Positions 1-11,340 are shown, numbered from the stretch's first letter. The stretch is DNA of 64,000 bases from Calendula officinalis (GCA_963853835.1 OY970834.1:22698365-22762364), one strand, 5' to 3'. Made by a program: numbers and translations. The notes: generated from the sequence alone by a model not told the origin.

Positions 1-103
1 GGGTTTGATTTGTACTTGTGAATCGCCTTTGAGGAGACCGAGTATGGCGGAAGTTGTTCAAGTTCTTGAATCCATACGGTCGGGATTATAGGTTTAGAAA
101 TTA

Positions 104-269
104 GGGTTTTAATAATGACAGTCCTAAGAGCTGTCATTAGACATGCATTAAATACTTGTACATCAATTTATAACTACCTCCTGAATCTTAGGAACCACTT
201 CCCCCATGGATTAATGTACAACTTTTATGCGTTTAATGACAGCCCTAAGGGCTGTCATTATCAAAACCC
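104..269. mobile_element. 166-bp Mutator-like MITE, copy 1
   Basis: The element begins GGGTTTT and ends AAAACCC and is flanked by an exact 9-bp direct repeat, TAGAAATTA, at 95-103 and 270-278. A 9-bp duplication is the hallmark of Mutator-like transposases. Just inside each end is a strong palindrome built on GACAGCCCTAAGGGCTGTC (here with mismatches on the left), so each terminus can fold into its own hairpin. There is no coding capacity. Two further copies lie at 4574-4728 and 59010-59175. Confidence 0.8.
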
Positions 270-278
270 TAGAAATTA

Positions 279-1193
279 TATTGGAAATGATTTAATTAGA
301 AGAAGATACATTCTTTTGTTTTCTCTCTTTGTGATTAACATTTAATCAGAAAATACCTGAGTATCAAATCGGTTTTAAAGTGTTCAAATCAGAAAATAGC
401 TAATTCATTAAATGGCTTGAGTTTGTAAACCTAATTCCATTGTATAGAGGTGGAAAACGGGCGGGTCAGACAGGCTTAAAGAAATTCAGTATCACTACTT
501 AATCCTATCATCTCGGCTCGTTGGTAGTCTTCTTTAACACCAACAAAGATTAAACCATCATCTGAGTGAAAAGATATTTAATTTTCTTCCAATAACATTA
601 ACCTAAAATAATGTTTAGTCAATAGAAAATATTTTGATTTATGGTATTCTTAATTTGGTACTTGACTACATTGACAGTAGGCCACTGTTTGAATCCTAAT
701 TGTAGCCATTAGCTTTTACTCACAAACTTAACAGAGCAATAAACTTATCACCAAACTTTGGTTCCAATTATTATAATTTAACATTGCAAAGGATCTCATA
801 ATTTTTTACCAATCCAAAATTATAAAAACAGGGGAAAAAGTTACATTAAACTATACAGAAAATAAAAATATACGAATAAAAACACAAATATTTGAACATA
901 CTGGTTTGCATCCCAGAATTTTACAGAAGATACATCAACAGTGGTTATATAGAAAGTTGCAGTAGTTACATAGAAAGTTATATATACGCAGGTAACTCGA
1001 ATACCTCATGGATGATGACAACAAATTGGAAGTGACCCGTTACTACAAGATTAAAAATAATATCAAGTAAAAGTTGCATATAAAATTACAATTTAGTAGT
1101 ACCCATAATTAATGATTTTTTTATCTCATTCCATAATTAAATGTAAGGGTATAAATGTTAAATAATTTTAATTTACCTTGAACAAATCAATTA
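279..1193. other. Intergenic, nothing recognised
   Basis: AT-rich sequence without long ORFs or recognisable repeats. Confidence 0.5.
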
Positions 1194-1453
1194 CTACCTC
1201 TGTCCCACAAAGAAGTTCTCAATTCTCTTAGGCACAAGTATTTAGGTGATAGTTAGTGGTGGGTACTTTGTAATATTTTTGATTAAAATATAAGGTTATT
1301 TGGAAAGAGAATGTGTTTTTAAGAGATAGTTAGTGGTGAAGTACATGATAATAATAATATTTTATTAAGTGGACCCTCATATTTGATAAATGAGAACTTT
1401 TTTTAGGACAAAATTTAGAAGGGAAATGAAATTTTTTTGTGTGACGGAAGGAG
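1194..1453. mobile_element. Stowaway-like MITE
   Basis: Terminal inverted repeats CTACCTCTGTCCC and GACGGAAGGAG flanked by TA on both sides, the classic Stowaway (Tc1/mariner) pattern. The internal sequence with repeated TAGTTAGTGGTG is shared with the copies at 1508, 42364 and 56691. The right terminus has diverged slightly from the family consensus. Non-coding. Confidence 0.85.
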
Positions 1454-1507
1454 TATTAAATAAGCCATTGGGCTTTTGAGATGGCTCTGGGCCTACTTAA
1501 GAAAATA

Positions 1508-1770
1508 CTCCATCCGTCTCACAAAAAACTTCCTATTTCACTTTGGCATAAGTTTTAAGATGATATTTAGTGGTGGAGTCATTGGTAATAATTTTGATTA
1601 AAATATAAGATTGGTTTGGAGAGAGAAAGATAGTTAGTGGATAATTAGTGGTGGGGTCTTTGATAATAATAGTATTTTATTATGTGAGCCCATCAAATGT
1701 ATGAAATGAGAAGTTTTTTGTGGGATAAAAATTTAGGATGAAATGAAAAGTTTTTTGTGGGACAGGGGAG
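1508..1770. mobile_element. Stowaway-like MITE
   Basis: Starts CTCCATCCGTCTC after TA and ends GACAGGGGAG before TA. It lies in the same orientation as the copy 54 bp to its left and shares the internal TAGTTAGTGGTG motif. The termini are somewhat degraded, suggesting an older insertion than the copy at 56691. Confidence 0.85.
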
Positions 1771-1772
1771 TA

Positions 1773-2314
1773 TTAGTTTCAAACTTTCAATATTCACCAG
1801 GCACAAAAGTTTAATTTCGAATTATTGATATGTACATAGTTGATGAAATAATGATTAGTTTGGTCAGGACCAAAGGTCCAAAACCGGTTATTAAGACTCT
1901 CCATATAATATTATTTTTTCTTTTTCATCAATTTTGACATATCAACGTCATATTAACATTTTTAATTTGACACACTAACTTATATACATCTGTCAATGAT
2001 ATCTATTTAATTATTTTATTCGTAACTTTAATTTATACACATATATATTGACGCATACACACATACGCAACCGAAGAAGTTCGTCGCTTGACCGGCTATT
2101 CCAACCGACAAAGAAAAGTGACGAGGGCGTGCCAAAAGTGTAACTTAAATGAAAATGGCGAGCATGTTTGAACTAGTCTAACAAGTATAAATTGGATAAA
2201 CTGTAACTGATGAAAGTGGACTATTTTGTTATGTGTTCGGGTTCAATTTATGTACATGTACTTGTATTGATGTGTATATATTTAAAGTGTAACAACTAGC
2301 TTATAACAAAATAA
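1773..2314. other. Intergenic, nothing recognised
   Basis: AT-rich, no supported gene or repeat. Confidence 0.45.
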
Positions 2315-3437
2315 TCAATGTCGAAATGATTTCACATGCAATAGATGTTGGTGATTTGAAATGTTGTTAAACGTTTTGTCATTTCTCGCCTTCCATATAT
2401 ACCACAATATGCAATGTAAGATTTCAATGAACACCTCCCTTTTTTTTGGACAATTCACCCACAATGCAGCGAACTCGAGAAGATCAACCACCGAGGACGA
2501 GTAATTGAATGGTATGCATAGGGCTGTCAAAACCTGACACGACACGATAAAAATACACGAAACGAAACGAAATTGGCACGAAACTGAAATTTGAATTCGT
2601 GTTCGTGTCGTGTTCGTGAAGTGTAAAATAAACACGAAGTCGTGTCGTGTCGTGTTCGTGTTCAGAGATTAACACGAAATTGACACGATAGTTATGATTT
2701 TGTCGTGTTTTTCGTGTTTTTAGCATGTAATAAGTAAGAAATTTGTTATTTATTTTGTGTTGTCGTGTTTGTCGTGTTTATCGTTTTTTAATCGTGCCGT
2801 GTTCGTGTTTCCAAAATAAAACACGACTTCGTGTCGTGTCGTTTTCGTGTTGGACGAATTCGTGTCGTGTCGTGTTATCCAGAAACACGAAACGATAGCA
2901 CGATTTGACAGCCCTAGGTATGCCACACCAACTGAAAATTCATATTTTAGTTTTAGTTGCTTGGGTACAAGTAACCAAAACATAATCCAAAATTTCATCT
3001 TCAACGCCACACCTTACAAATGAGAGAGCATCAAGAAAACCCATTGGTGTTAATTCGATCACAAACCCAACAAAGTTTTTTGTAAAGGGGAAGCACCGAT
3101 CCAGATATCCTTCCAAAACGTCTTTTCACCAATACCTACAATAATTGAGAAGAAATCAAAGTAATTTAAGCTAGGGGGTTGAAGGTCTCCTCAATTTTTG
3201 AGATATTGCACCAAACACCCGACATCGTTTTCTTAGACATAAGATGAACGGGTTTGTCTTTGGTGTTGGGTATCACCATAATCACGTCTTTCCAAATATA
3301 GTTCGGTCCTTGTCTAAGTTTCCACCACATTTCATAAGGAGCACAATTTTGAGCTTTTATTGCTTTTGAGGCTAAAACACGTGACCGTGCCACCAAATTA
3401 GTACTTCTTACCACTTCGGACCCAATAGTATGCAGAT
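2315..3437 (-). pseudogene. LINE (non-LTR retrotransposon) 3' remnant, interrupted by a MITE
   Basis: Read on the minus strand, three pieces match the C-terminal region of plant LINE polyproteins. At about 3450-3166 is a stretch with MWWKLRQGPNYIWKDVI and GVWCNISKI, typical of the region after the reverse transcriptase. At about 3030-2930 there is a CG-E-E then C-x-x-A pattern leading to FSWCGIP, the start of the zinc-binding zf-RVT domain. At 2510-2315 the domain continues with ALWVNCP and LWYIWKARNDKTFNN. The zf-RVT part is split by the MITE at 2519-2916, with stops and frame changes between pieces. The reverse transcriptase and endonuclease domains are absent, so this is a dead fragment. 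The call rests on recognising the motifs by eye. Confidence 0.75.
2519..2916. mobile_element. hAT-type MITE, CACGACACGA-rich
   Basis: Bounded by TAGGGCTGTCAAA and its inverse, with flanking 8-bp duplications GGTATGCA (2511-2518) and GGTATGCC (2917-2924). The 8-bp duplication indicates a hAT transposase. The interior is largely made of short variants of ACACGACACGAA and their reverse complements, giving several nested hairpins. It sits inside the LINE zf-RVT coding remnant, so it is younger than that LINE. Confidence 0.85.
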
Positions 3438-3995
3438 TAGGGGTGAGCATAGACGGGTACCCACCGGTTCCGACCGGAACCGGAACCGGAACCTCTTGTA
3501 CCGGTTCCTCAATTTTCGGAACCGGAACCGGAACCTCCGGTTCCTTCCGGTTCCGGTACCGGTTCCGGTTATCCTGTTTCTAAAATCGTAAAATTAAAAT
3601 TAGATGTAAAGCTTAAATATTAATCATTTTTTTGTCATTTTATCAACTAATCTTTGAATAGTCATAAACTCCAAACACTTAAACCTATGATTGTCTATAT
3701 ATTTTATCGTTAGAACACTATATTTATACTGATTAATGACTAAACTCATTAAAAGTTACACAAAGTTTCTCATATTGTTAAATTTTGACATTAAATTTAC
3801 CATATATATAATATTTTAACAAAAATAGACCGAATAATTACCGGTTCCGGTTATCCACCGGTTACCGGTTCCTAAATTTTGAGAACCGGAACCGGAACCT
3901 ATTAGGGCGGTTCCATAATTTTAGGAACCGGAACCGGCGGTTCCAAAGCGGTTCCGGTTTCAATTCCGGTTACCCGTTTTTTCTGATCACCCCTA
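3438..3995. mobile_element. hAT-type MITE, CCGGAACC-rich
   Basis: Ends TAGGGGTGA and TCACCCCTA with an exact 8-bp target duplication ATGCAGAT at 3430-3437 and 3996-4003. Both arms are packed with ACCGGTTCCGGAACCGG-type units, while the centre is ordinary AT-rich DNA. The same TIR is used by the elements at 17919, 42635 and 58570, which have a different internal unit. Confidence 0.9.
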
Positions 3996-4003
3996 ATGCA
4001 GAT

Positions 4004-4564
4004 TATGATGATATTTTAAGAGAGTGAAATATTATAATTTTGATTACACCTCAAATAAATTATGCAGAGCATTACCAAGATTGAGAAAATAGGCCACAAA
4101 AATTGTTGAAAATTGTGAAAATATCGTTAGAATTATGCGTTGTATTAATACTAAAGTTGCAGATACTCGATATTTAAACATGAGATCCTACACTACATGG
4201 GAGTGACACGATTATGGGTCGACTGAGCGATCAAAATGAGCGAAAAATAGAGTGGGAACGTTTCGACCTTTAGTCATGTAGCGGGAGGGATATGGCTATG
4301 ACCATCTATTATAGGTAGTGTAAAACAAATTGGAGAAATTAATAAATAAAGATAAATAAAATAATTAAATATGGCTTTTTTGGGTGGTTGAACTTATGCT
4401 CATGATGTAAGTGATTTTTGAACATTTTATGACGATTTCATAAATGTTTACTCAATGAGAATCGAACATAAGAAGTTATTCGGTAGCTCTTACCACTAAA
4501 TCACCACCAAATGATTAAATAATCTCATAACATATTTTTAATAATAATAAATTTAAATTACTTA
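4004..4564. other. Intergenic, nothing recognised
   Basis: AT-rich DNA between two MITEs with no supported gene. Confidence 0.45.
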
Positions 4565-4573
4565 TTATTTTAA

Positions 4574-4728
4574 GGAAAATGATAATGACAGCCCTTAGGA
4601 CTGTCATTAAGAAGGCAAAATAACAAAAGATAACCCCCCTGAATTTTAGGAATATTACTTTTTTAATCAATGTACAAGCTTTTTATGCATGTTAATGACA
4701 GCCCTAAAGACTGTCATTAACAAAACCC
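4574..4728. mobile_element. Mutator-like MITE, copy 2
   Basis: Same family as 104-269, with terminal GACAGCCCT palindromes. Flanked by an exact 9-bp duplication TTATTTTAA at 4565-4573 and 4729-4737. The left terminus is degraded (GG-AAAATG instead of GGGTTTTG). Confidence 0.8.
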
Positions 4729-4737
4729 TTATTTTAA

Positions 4738-6336
4738 ATATATATATTTTTTACAACTGGTAAACTAAATATGTACAAATTAACCATCTTTTTATGCATG
4801 CACTAAAACTTACTTAAGTTTAATGCATCATCTTGCCACATTTTACCAAGTTAAAGAGTAACCAACAAATATATGACTATTATTTCAAACAATCCAAAAA
4901 ACTAGACATTTATTTTAGAAGGCATTTCGCTCGCTTGTTCTTGGGAATAGACTAGGCTTGGGTGTAAAATTGTAAATAAATTGAAAGAGAAGGGGCAAAG
5001 CTGAAAATGCGCCGAAATTTCAGTCTTCATATACAGAACAGACACCTGACCTCTAATCTGACTCAAAGCTTTGCTCAAAACCCGATGACTTTCAAGACCC
5101 TTCCCATCCAACTTTCAAATCTTTAATTATTTTATTAACGGACATGTTAAAACTTAGAAGAGATTTAACTACTTCTTTTAGTTGCTGAAGTATGTACAAA
5201 TTCACGAGTTTTAGTCTTTTAGTCCTCTGCCAACTAGGCGGCACTAAGCTCGTCAGCCCTAAATTTAACCCTGTCAGGGGGTGACGCCGTTGATATGGCG
5301 GCGTCTTGCTTTGTGTCGGTAAGGAGGCGTTGGGTGGGGGTGGGGGTTTGAGGTAATGTTTTAACAGTTTTTTAAGTGGAGATAAGTTAATGATGGGTTA
5401 GACCCCTACCCGACAGCACCAGAATTAATCCCGTTGGGGGGGGGGGGGGGGGGGGGGGGCATTGGTTGAGGGGGGCGTCGGTAGGCATGTGTGACAGGAG
5501 GGGAGGGGTTGGGTAATATTTAATACTTTTTTTAAATGGGGATGAGTTAGTGATGCTTGCTGTTGACACGACATCGTCAGTAACTCGTCAATAGGGAAGA
5601 GACTACTGATGTGTTTAGTGACGCTTCACTGTTGGGAGAGACCTTACTAAGGGTTTCCACTTAATGCGGTGATTATTAACATATGATTATTATTGGTGAA
5701 AATATACAAGGCTTTTGTTTCCGAAGCTCTCCTCCGAGATTCCTTTTGTTGCTCTTAAAAATTGTTTATAGTGATAATAGTACATGCCAGTGCATACAGA
5801 TCTAACAATGAAGTTAATTTTGAGTTGATGATTGTAGCGGATGATAGGTGGTGGTAGTGAGGGTGGGTGGTGAGTACGTGGCAGTAATAATTTTAACTTT
5901 TTAAAATTTAAAAAATTAATAAATATAATCATAATCGAGTAATGACAGTTGATTACAACATTGTATTAGTAACGTAGATGTGACGAGTTTAAGTCCTGCG
6001 TTACGTGAACTTTGATAAACACAAATCTCTCATAAAATAGTAAATGTGTTGGCTGAAAATTAAAATTTATTAATTTAATAAGGTTTTAAATACATTATAT
6101 GGAGTATATAATAAAAATAAAGATAAAGTTAGTTATAAATAACTAAAAAGAGTATGCTGATTTTGGTTCGAAGTAGTAGAAATTTTCTAGCAAAATAATT
6201 AAAATATGCTTGTCTTTTTAAAACTATAGAATTTATTTGAACTTTTTTATAAATCATAAATACACAAATTCAAGAACAAAAGAGTATTTGGAGTGATGAG
6301 TTGATATGGATAAGGGGAATCACATACATATGGTGA
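4738..6336. other. Intergenic with a G/C-rich repetitive patch
   Basis: No gene is supported. The patch at about 5240-5660 contains repeated short blocks around GGCGTC and GTTAATGATG/GTTAGTGATG, plus the G homopolymer listed separately. It could be an old unclassified element, since similar phrases recur at 5290-5400 and 5460-5560, but no termini or target duplication were found. Confidence 0.4.
5436..5459. repeat. 24-base poly-G run
   Basis: An uninterrupted run of 24 G on the plus strand. Runs of this length are prone to slippage and sequencing or assembly error, so the true length is uncertain. Confidence 0.95.
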
Positions 6337-7282
6337 GATATACTTAGGCCCGGCCCAATACATGGGCGAGATAAGCTTAGGCCCAGGGTAACATAATTTA
6401 AGGGGCATAACTTAAGCCCATTTACTATGCATATACGTATAAATTTTTAGACCTAAATATTAGCTCAATATTAAAATATACGAGTAAAAAGGCAGAAACC
6501 TATTCCACTATTCGTCTGGAGCATCTCAAACGTCGTCCTAGAGATTGCAAATTGCAATCGAGTAGAAACGTTCAAATCAAGTTAATCAATCCACCAATAA
6601 AGCTTGTCTTCACTAATAAAACCGATTCATTAGGGCTTCCTGGAGAATGTAATCGTCGTAGATAAACATGTAAGATTTTGATTTGGCCATTTGGGTTTAT
6701 GATTTCCTGGTTTTGTTTCCAATCGGGTTTTGTTTTCTGTTTATCACCAATCCATTTACCCAAAAATTCATCACAATTCGTTTTCAATGTGATTTATTTG
6801 ATCTCATTACGGATAAGAATCATTTGATCTTGGTAACATATAGTGACGAACTGAGGTTGAATCTTTAAAAGTCAACAATACAACAGATTTTGGAGGAGGT
6901 GGTCACTGATCAGATTGTATCTTATTTTATTCAAATCTTATAGTTTAATTGTTTAGTTATATGGTATGAAATTTTGTATAAAACGAGTAAAATGATTACC
7001 GCGCTACGCTGCGGGTTTTATGATTCGTTCATTTAGTTGTAGGAACATTATTATATATTTATGATTTTTTTTTATTCCGAAGTCACATTTCGTTGTTGAT
7101 TATTATTCATCGTTTATATAGTTTCTAACGCTACAATTTCAAGATACTTGATCTTATAAACTTATTACGTAATTAATATTAAAAAAAAAATAGATTGAAG
7201 GATGTTTCATTTAACTTTCTTACTACTTATTTTTTAAATATAGCAAAACATAATAAATATTTGGATTCAATAATTTATTCTA

Positions 7283-7489
7283 ATATGTGCCTCAAGAACA
7301 CATCATTATAAATATTAAATACATTTTAAGCCCCTGCATTTAATACATCAAAAACTTCATTTTCAGTTATAGCAAGGGTAAAATCAGTATAATACAAACA
7401 TATTATTAACTAATCAATATCATTTTACTCTATTTAAGAAAATTTTGGTTTATTAAACACTTGTTATTGTATGCTCATGGGATATATAT
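7283..7489 (+). mobile_element. 207-bp TIR element, copy A (nested in hAT)
   Basis: Bounded by ATATGTG and ATATATAT-type ends next to TA on both sides. It aligns along its whole length, in opposite orientation, with 57788-57994, and both copies are 207 bp. Shared internal landmarks include CCTGCATTTAAT and AAGGGTAAAATCAGTATA. The TA flanks suggest a mariner-type mobiliser, although a TAA/TTA (Harbinger) duplication cannot be excluded. Confidence 0.7.
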
Positions 7490-7736
7490 TAGCAAAACAC
7501 ACACAAATATTATCAAAGGATATGTGTATGATATTTCTAACTATTTTTTAAAAATTTTATTATTCAATTTAAATAATTGAAAAATGGAGATGTACCACTT
7601 CTTTCTAGACTTTTCCTCCAATTCAATATTTCAAACACTGGATGCAAGTAAGTAAACCGCGTTAATTGTTTATGAATAGTACTTTAACGGAAAAACGAAT
7701 GACTATTGTATTATATATAAATAAATTAATTTGGTA

Positions 7737-8540
7737 AGTAAGAAATTACAATCCAAAGAAATGCTTATTGATGTTGCTATAAAAAATTTAGAGGGATTGG
7801 TTAAGTTTTTTTGAAGAATATAGGGAAATTGGGTTTGGGCTATTAGTGAAGCTAAAGATATAGCATATGATATTAGAATTGAACCCAAATATTCTGAAAA
7901 ACGTATTATAACTAGAAAAAACAATTTGATAAAATTCCAAATACTAAAAGAGGACATCAATCTTCTCAAGAAACTTTATTATTTTAAATTTCTTGTAGAT
8001 ATGGCTCATGGTAAATTGAAAAGTAGATTTGAACAAATGCAATATTTTGAACCGATATTTGATTTTTTCTTTGACAGTTCAAAGTTAGCTTCTTTAGTTG
8101 ATAGTGAACTAAACAAATGTTGTTTAAATCTTGAGTCCAATTTGACAAATTGTGAAGAATGTGATATTGATGTCAATGGTTTATTTATTGAGTTACAAGT
8201 TTTGCAGAAAATGTTGCCGGATGAAGCATACAAAGGTGAAAGTCTTTAGACATCTATTCAAATAATGGAGTTTGCTAAAAGAATGGATATGTTTCCTAAT
8301 GTGTTGGTTGCATATAAGGTTTTATTAACGGTGTCGGTTATGGTTACTTCCGCGAAAGAAGTTTTTCAAAACTAAAACTTTTGAAATCGTATCTTCGAAG
8401 TACCATGACTTAAGAAAGATTGAATGGATTAGCAATTTGAAGTATCGAAAGTCAATTCTTACAAAAGCTAGATTATGGAAAAATAATAGATGTGTTTGCT
8501 TCAAAAAGTGCAAGAAGACATCGTTTTATATATTTTTGTA
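7737..8540 (+). pseudogene. hAT transposase C-terminal half (TTF/hAT-dimerisation type)
   Basis: One frame, broken by stops, reads from SKKLQSKEMLIDVAI through two nonsense codons near 7810. It then runs open across 7926-8249, with RFEQMQ followed by a FDFFFDSSKL segment and an acidic FIELQ helix, the usual core of this plant hAT group. After the stop at 8249 it continues with MEFAKRMDMFPNVLVAYK and the expected TVSVxxTSAKEVF stretch, which corresponds to the start of the hAT dimerisation domain, and then collapses into stops. The N-terminal TTF zinc finger and the first catalytic Asp region are missing. The protein cannot be functional. Confidence 0.75.
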
Positions 8541-8660
8541 GGTTTTAGTTTGTATTATTACTATTTTGGTTTTAACTCTAATAATTTTAGTATTATGGGG
8601 GCATAAAATTCCCATCTCGCCCCGTGTATAAAAACCCAACGGACCGGCCCTGGCTATACT

Positions 8661-9062
8661 AATTGTTAAAAAGCCTAACATAACTAGGTAAAGATAATTG
8701 AACATATCATAAGAGGGCTGGGTGTAGTGGCGAAGTATTTTTTAAGGTATTATGTGAGTGGAAAGTATTTTAGTGATATTAGAGAAAGTATTTAGAGTTT
8801 TGAATATGAAATATAAAATAATGATGTGATGCTGAGGTGACGCTTTGGCTCAAACCATCATACCTAATGCTCTAAATGGTTTTAGGATCTCAAATAAAAA
8901 CTAATACATACATTAAAGTTGAAAATAAAAGATTAAAACTTCTACAAATAAAAATACATAAAATTAAAAATGAGCATTTTTTTAAAATTTATATACAACA
9001 GAAATCAAATGTATAATATTACTTCAGGATGTTAACTTCATTTAATACGTCTACTTATATCG
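8661..9062. other. Intergenic, nothing recognised
   Basis: AT-rich spacer between the hAT element and the Mutator-like MITE. Confidence 0.45.
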
Positions 9063-9631
9063 GAGAAATATAGTGAAATGTTCAAGGTAATTCTTTAATT
9101 TTATCTAGTCCCAATGGACATTTATTAGCCCTTAGATCAAGAAAAATTAATGATCAAGATCAATATTCAAAACCACCACCACCACTACAAGCACATGTGC
9201 TTCTCCGGCGGCCGTAGACGGCGGACGGCGGCGGCGGACGGCGGCGGAGGACGGCGGCTGGAGGTGGCCGCCGGCGGTGGTGACCGGTGGTGGTGGTCGT
9301 GACTGGAAGCACATGTGCTTCATGATTTGTTTTGATTTTTTTTTCTGTGTAGTGAAGCACATGTGTTTCATAACGTCAAACACATGTGTTTCGTGATTCA
9401 AACACAAATGACTTGCTTGTAAGTTACATTTGTTCAGGAACAAAAACACATGTGTTTGGCTATATGAAGCACATGTGCTTGGCTTTATGAAGCACATGTG
9501 CTTCATAATGATATCTTCGTCACTTGTTTTGATTTTTTTTCCGTGTAGTGAAGCACATGTGTTTCATAACGTCGAGCACATGTGCTTCGTATGCTCCCTT
9601 GTGTGTTTCGTGACCTGAAGCACATGTGCTT

Positions 9632-11340
9632 TGTAACGACCCGAAATTTGTAAATAAATAAAATATGTAAAAATATGATAATTATGGATAAATCATATAA
9701 AATACGTGGAAATTGGTTTCGTGTCGTTTGGACACCGTACGAGAAAGTTATGGGCGAAACTGAGTCGAGACAAAGTCGAATAAGTGCAGCCCTGGCTACA
9801 CCAGGAGTTCGCGACGCGAACGTGTGTTCCCGATCGGGAACTAGCTCCAGGGAGTTTGGCCTTTGGTCGCGATATAGTTCACGCAGGCTTAACGATCACG
9901 AAGTATGGAAATCGCATAGTTAGCGACGCGAACTATTGTTCGCGTCGTGATCTTTTGTCTGGCAGCATTAAAGTCGGGATTTGGCTCATTTATTGCATTT
10001 GTAAACCCTAGTTTTTCTCTCATCAAGTGTGTGAACGATTTTGAGTGTAAAGCGTCATTTGGAGCAAATTTCTTGGTCAAATCTTGTGATTCTTCACTCC
10101 TAGTTGAAGATTAAAGGTATATCTTCAATCCTTTGTAGTTATGGCTTTAGATCTATGGGTTTAGAAGCTTGGGGTTGAAACCCTAGTTCTTGGGGTTATG
10201 GGTTATGGTTATATAAATGGTGTATACACTTAATAGATGATATATTAACAAAGGAAACAAGTGTATGATTATGATTTGTAAGAATCTTACGGGTTGGTTA
10301 AACCTAGGGTTTGGTAAATCATCATATTTGGGGGAAATGGATTGATGGGTGTTATCTAGAGGTAGATGAACACATTATTAGTAGATTGTGATGTTGAACA
10401 TTGTATGATCTTTGTTTTAGGCTTCCGGTGAAGTCTTGGAGTTTGATCAAATTGTTGGAACGAGGAAACCGGCGGAAAGAATACGGTTGGAGCATTTATT
10501 GCTAAGGTGAGTACGTGTGGAATTTACTGAGTACATAGTCCTTTTAAATATTTTCATTACTTGCGTTATGGTCTATTTTCTTAATTGTGTAGACTAGTAG
10601 TTGATAGTTAGTTATACCGATGATAGTATTGAACTAACTTATTTGATAATGAATGTGATAGCCGAGGACTAGATTGACATAACCTTTGAGTTATGGTGAG
10701 AACGAGATGACGTGATGCTAGTTAGTTCGGGGGCAAACCGATAACTAGACATGGTGATGTTTCTAACTAGTTCGGGGGCAACCCGATAGTTAGTTAGGTT
10801 AGTGTTTCTAGCTAGTTCGGGGGCAACCCGATAGTTGGATTTATGGGTGCTTTTAGCTAGTTCGGGGGCAACCCGATAGTTAGGCACGTTAGTATTGCTA
10901 GTTAGCTCGGGGGCAACCCGATAACTAGATATGTGTTGCTAGGAAAGCAAGGTTTGGAGTTACCATAGGGTGACTATATGGATGGGCGAAATTACTTGTT
11001 TGTTGTTTACTTGGATAAACGATTATTATTATTAATGGGTCTAAACCCATGTAACTCACGAGACGTTTTGTCTCACGTACTCCTTTTTTTGTTTTGCTAT
11101 GTGACCAGGTTCGGGATCGAAGGCTTAGGTACGCATGGATAGAGATGCGGGACCTAGATTAGAAGAACACTAGATTGGATTTAGTCTTAGCTTGGTTATG
11201 ATCTATTTTGTAACACCTACTTTTATACTCTGATTTCATACCAAGGTTTTTGTAAATCCAAATTGAGGATGTTCTTCTATTTATATAAAAAAAATGTTTT
11301 ATTTTGGCCAATATTTGGTATTAAAAATTGAGGTGTTACA
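9632..11340 (+). repeat. 5' LTR of the Ty3 element
   Basis: 1709 bp, TG...CA. A TATA-like TATAAAATAC lies near 9690. Downstream, at 9807-9947, are three successive perfect or near-perfect palindromes (see findings). At about 10713-10932 is a tandem array of five ~45-bp units, each with a TTCGGGGGCAACCCGATA core (one variant). Confidence 0.92.

Larger units (their letters stand above)
6345..8652 (+). mobile_element. Decayed hAT DNA transposon, 2.3 kb
   Basis: Starts TAGGCCCGGCCC and ends GGACCGGCCCTG, an imperfect inverted repeat. It is flanked by 8-bp duplications GATATACT (6337-6344) and GCTATACT (8653-8660), one mismatch apart. It holds a degraded transposase of the TTF-zinc-finger/hAT-dimerisation type in its right half and a nested 207-bp MITE at 7283-7489. 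Most plant elements of this group are longer than 2.3 kb, so much of the 5' coding region is probably deleted. Confidence 0.8.

Noticed and set aside
1..92. Open minus-strand reading that could be an exon end at the window edge
   Set aside because: Only about 30 codons, no recognisable family and no clear splice or stop context.
9147..9506. His/Cys- and Pro/Arg-rich ORFs on both strands over the CACATGTG element (also 59884-60413)
   Set aside because: They arise from palindromes and GC-rich repeats; frames differ between copies and nothing is conserved.
10713..10932. Regular repeats that could suggest a CRISPR array
   Set aside because: Plant nuclear DNA, inside an LTR, units are tandem without unique spacers, and no cas genes.
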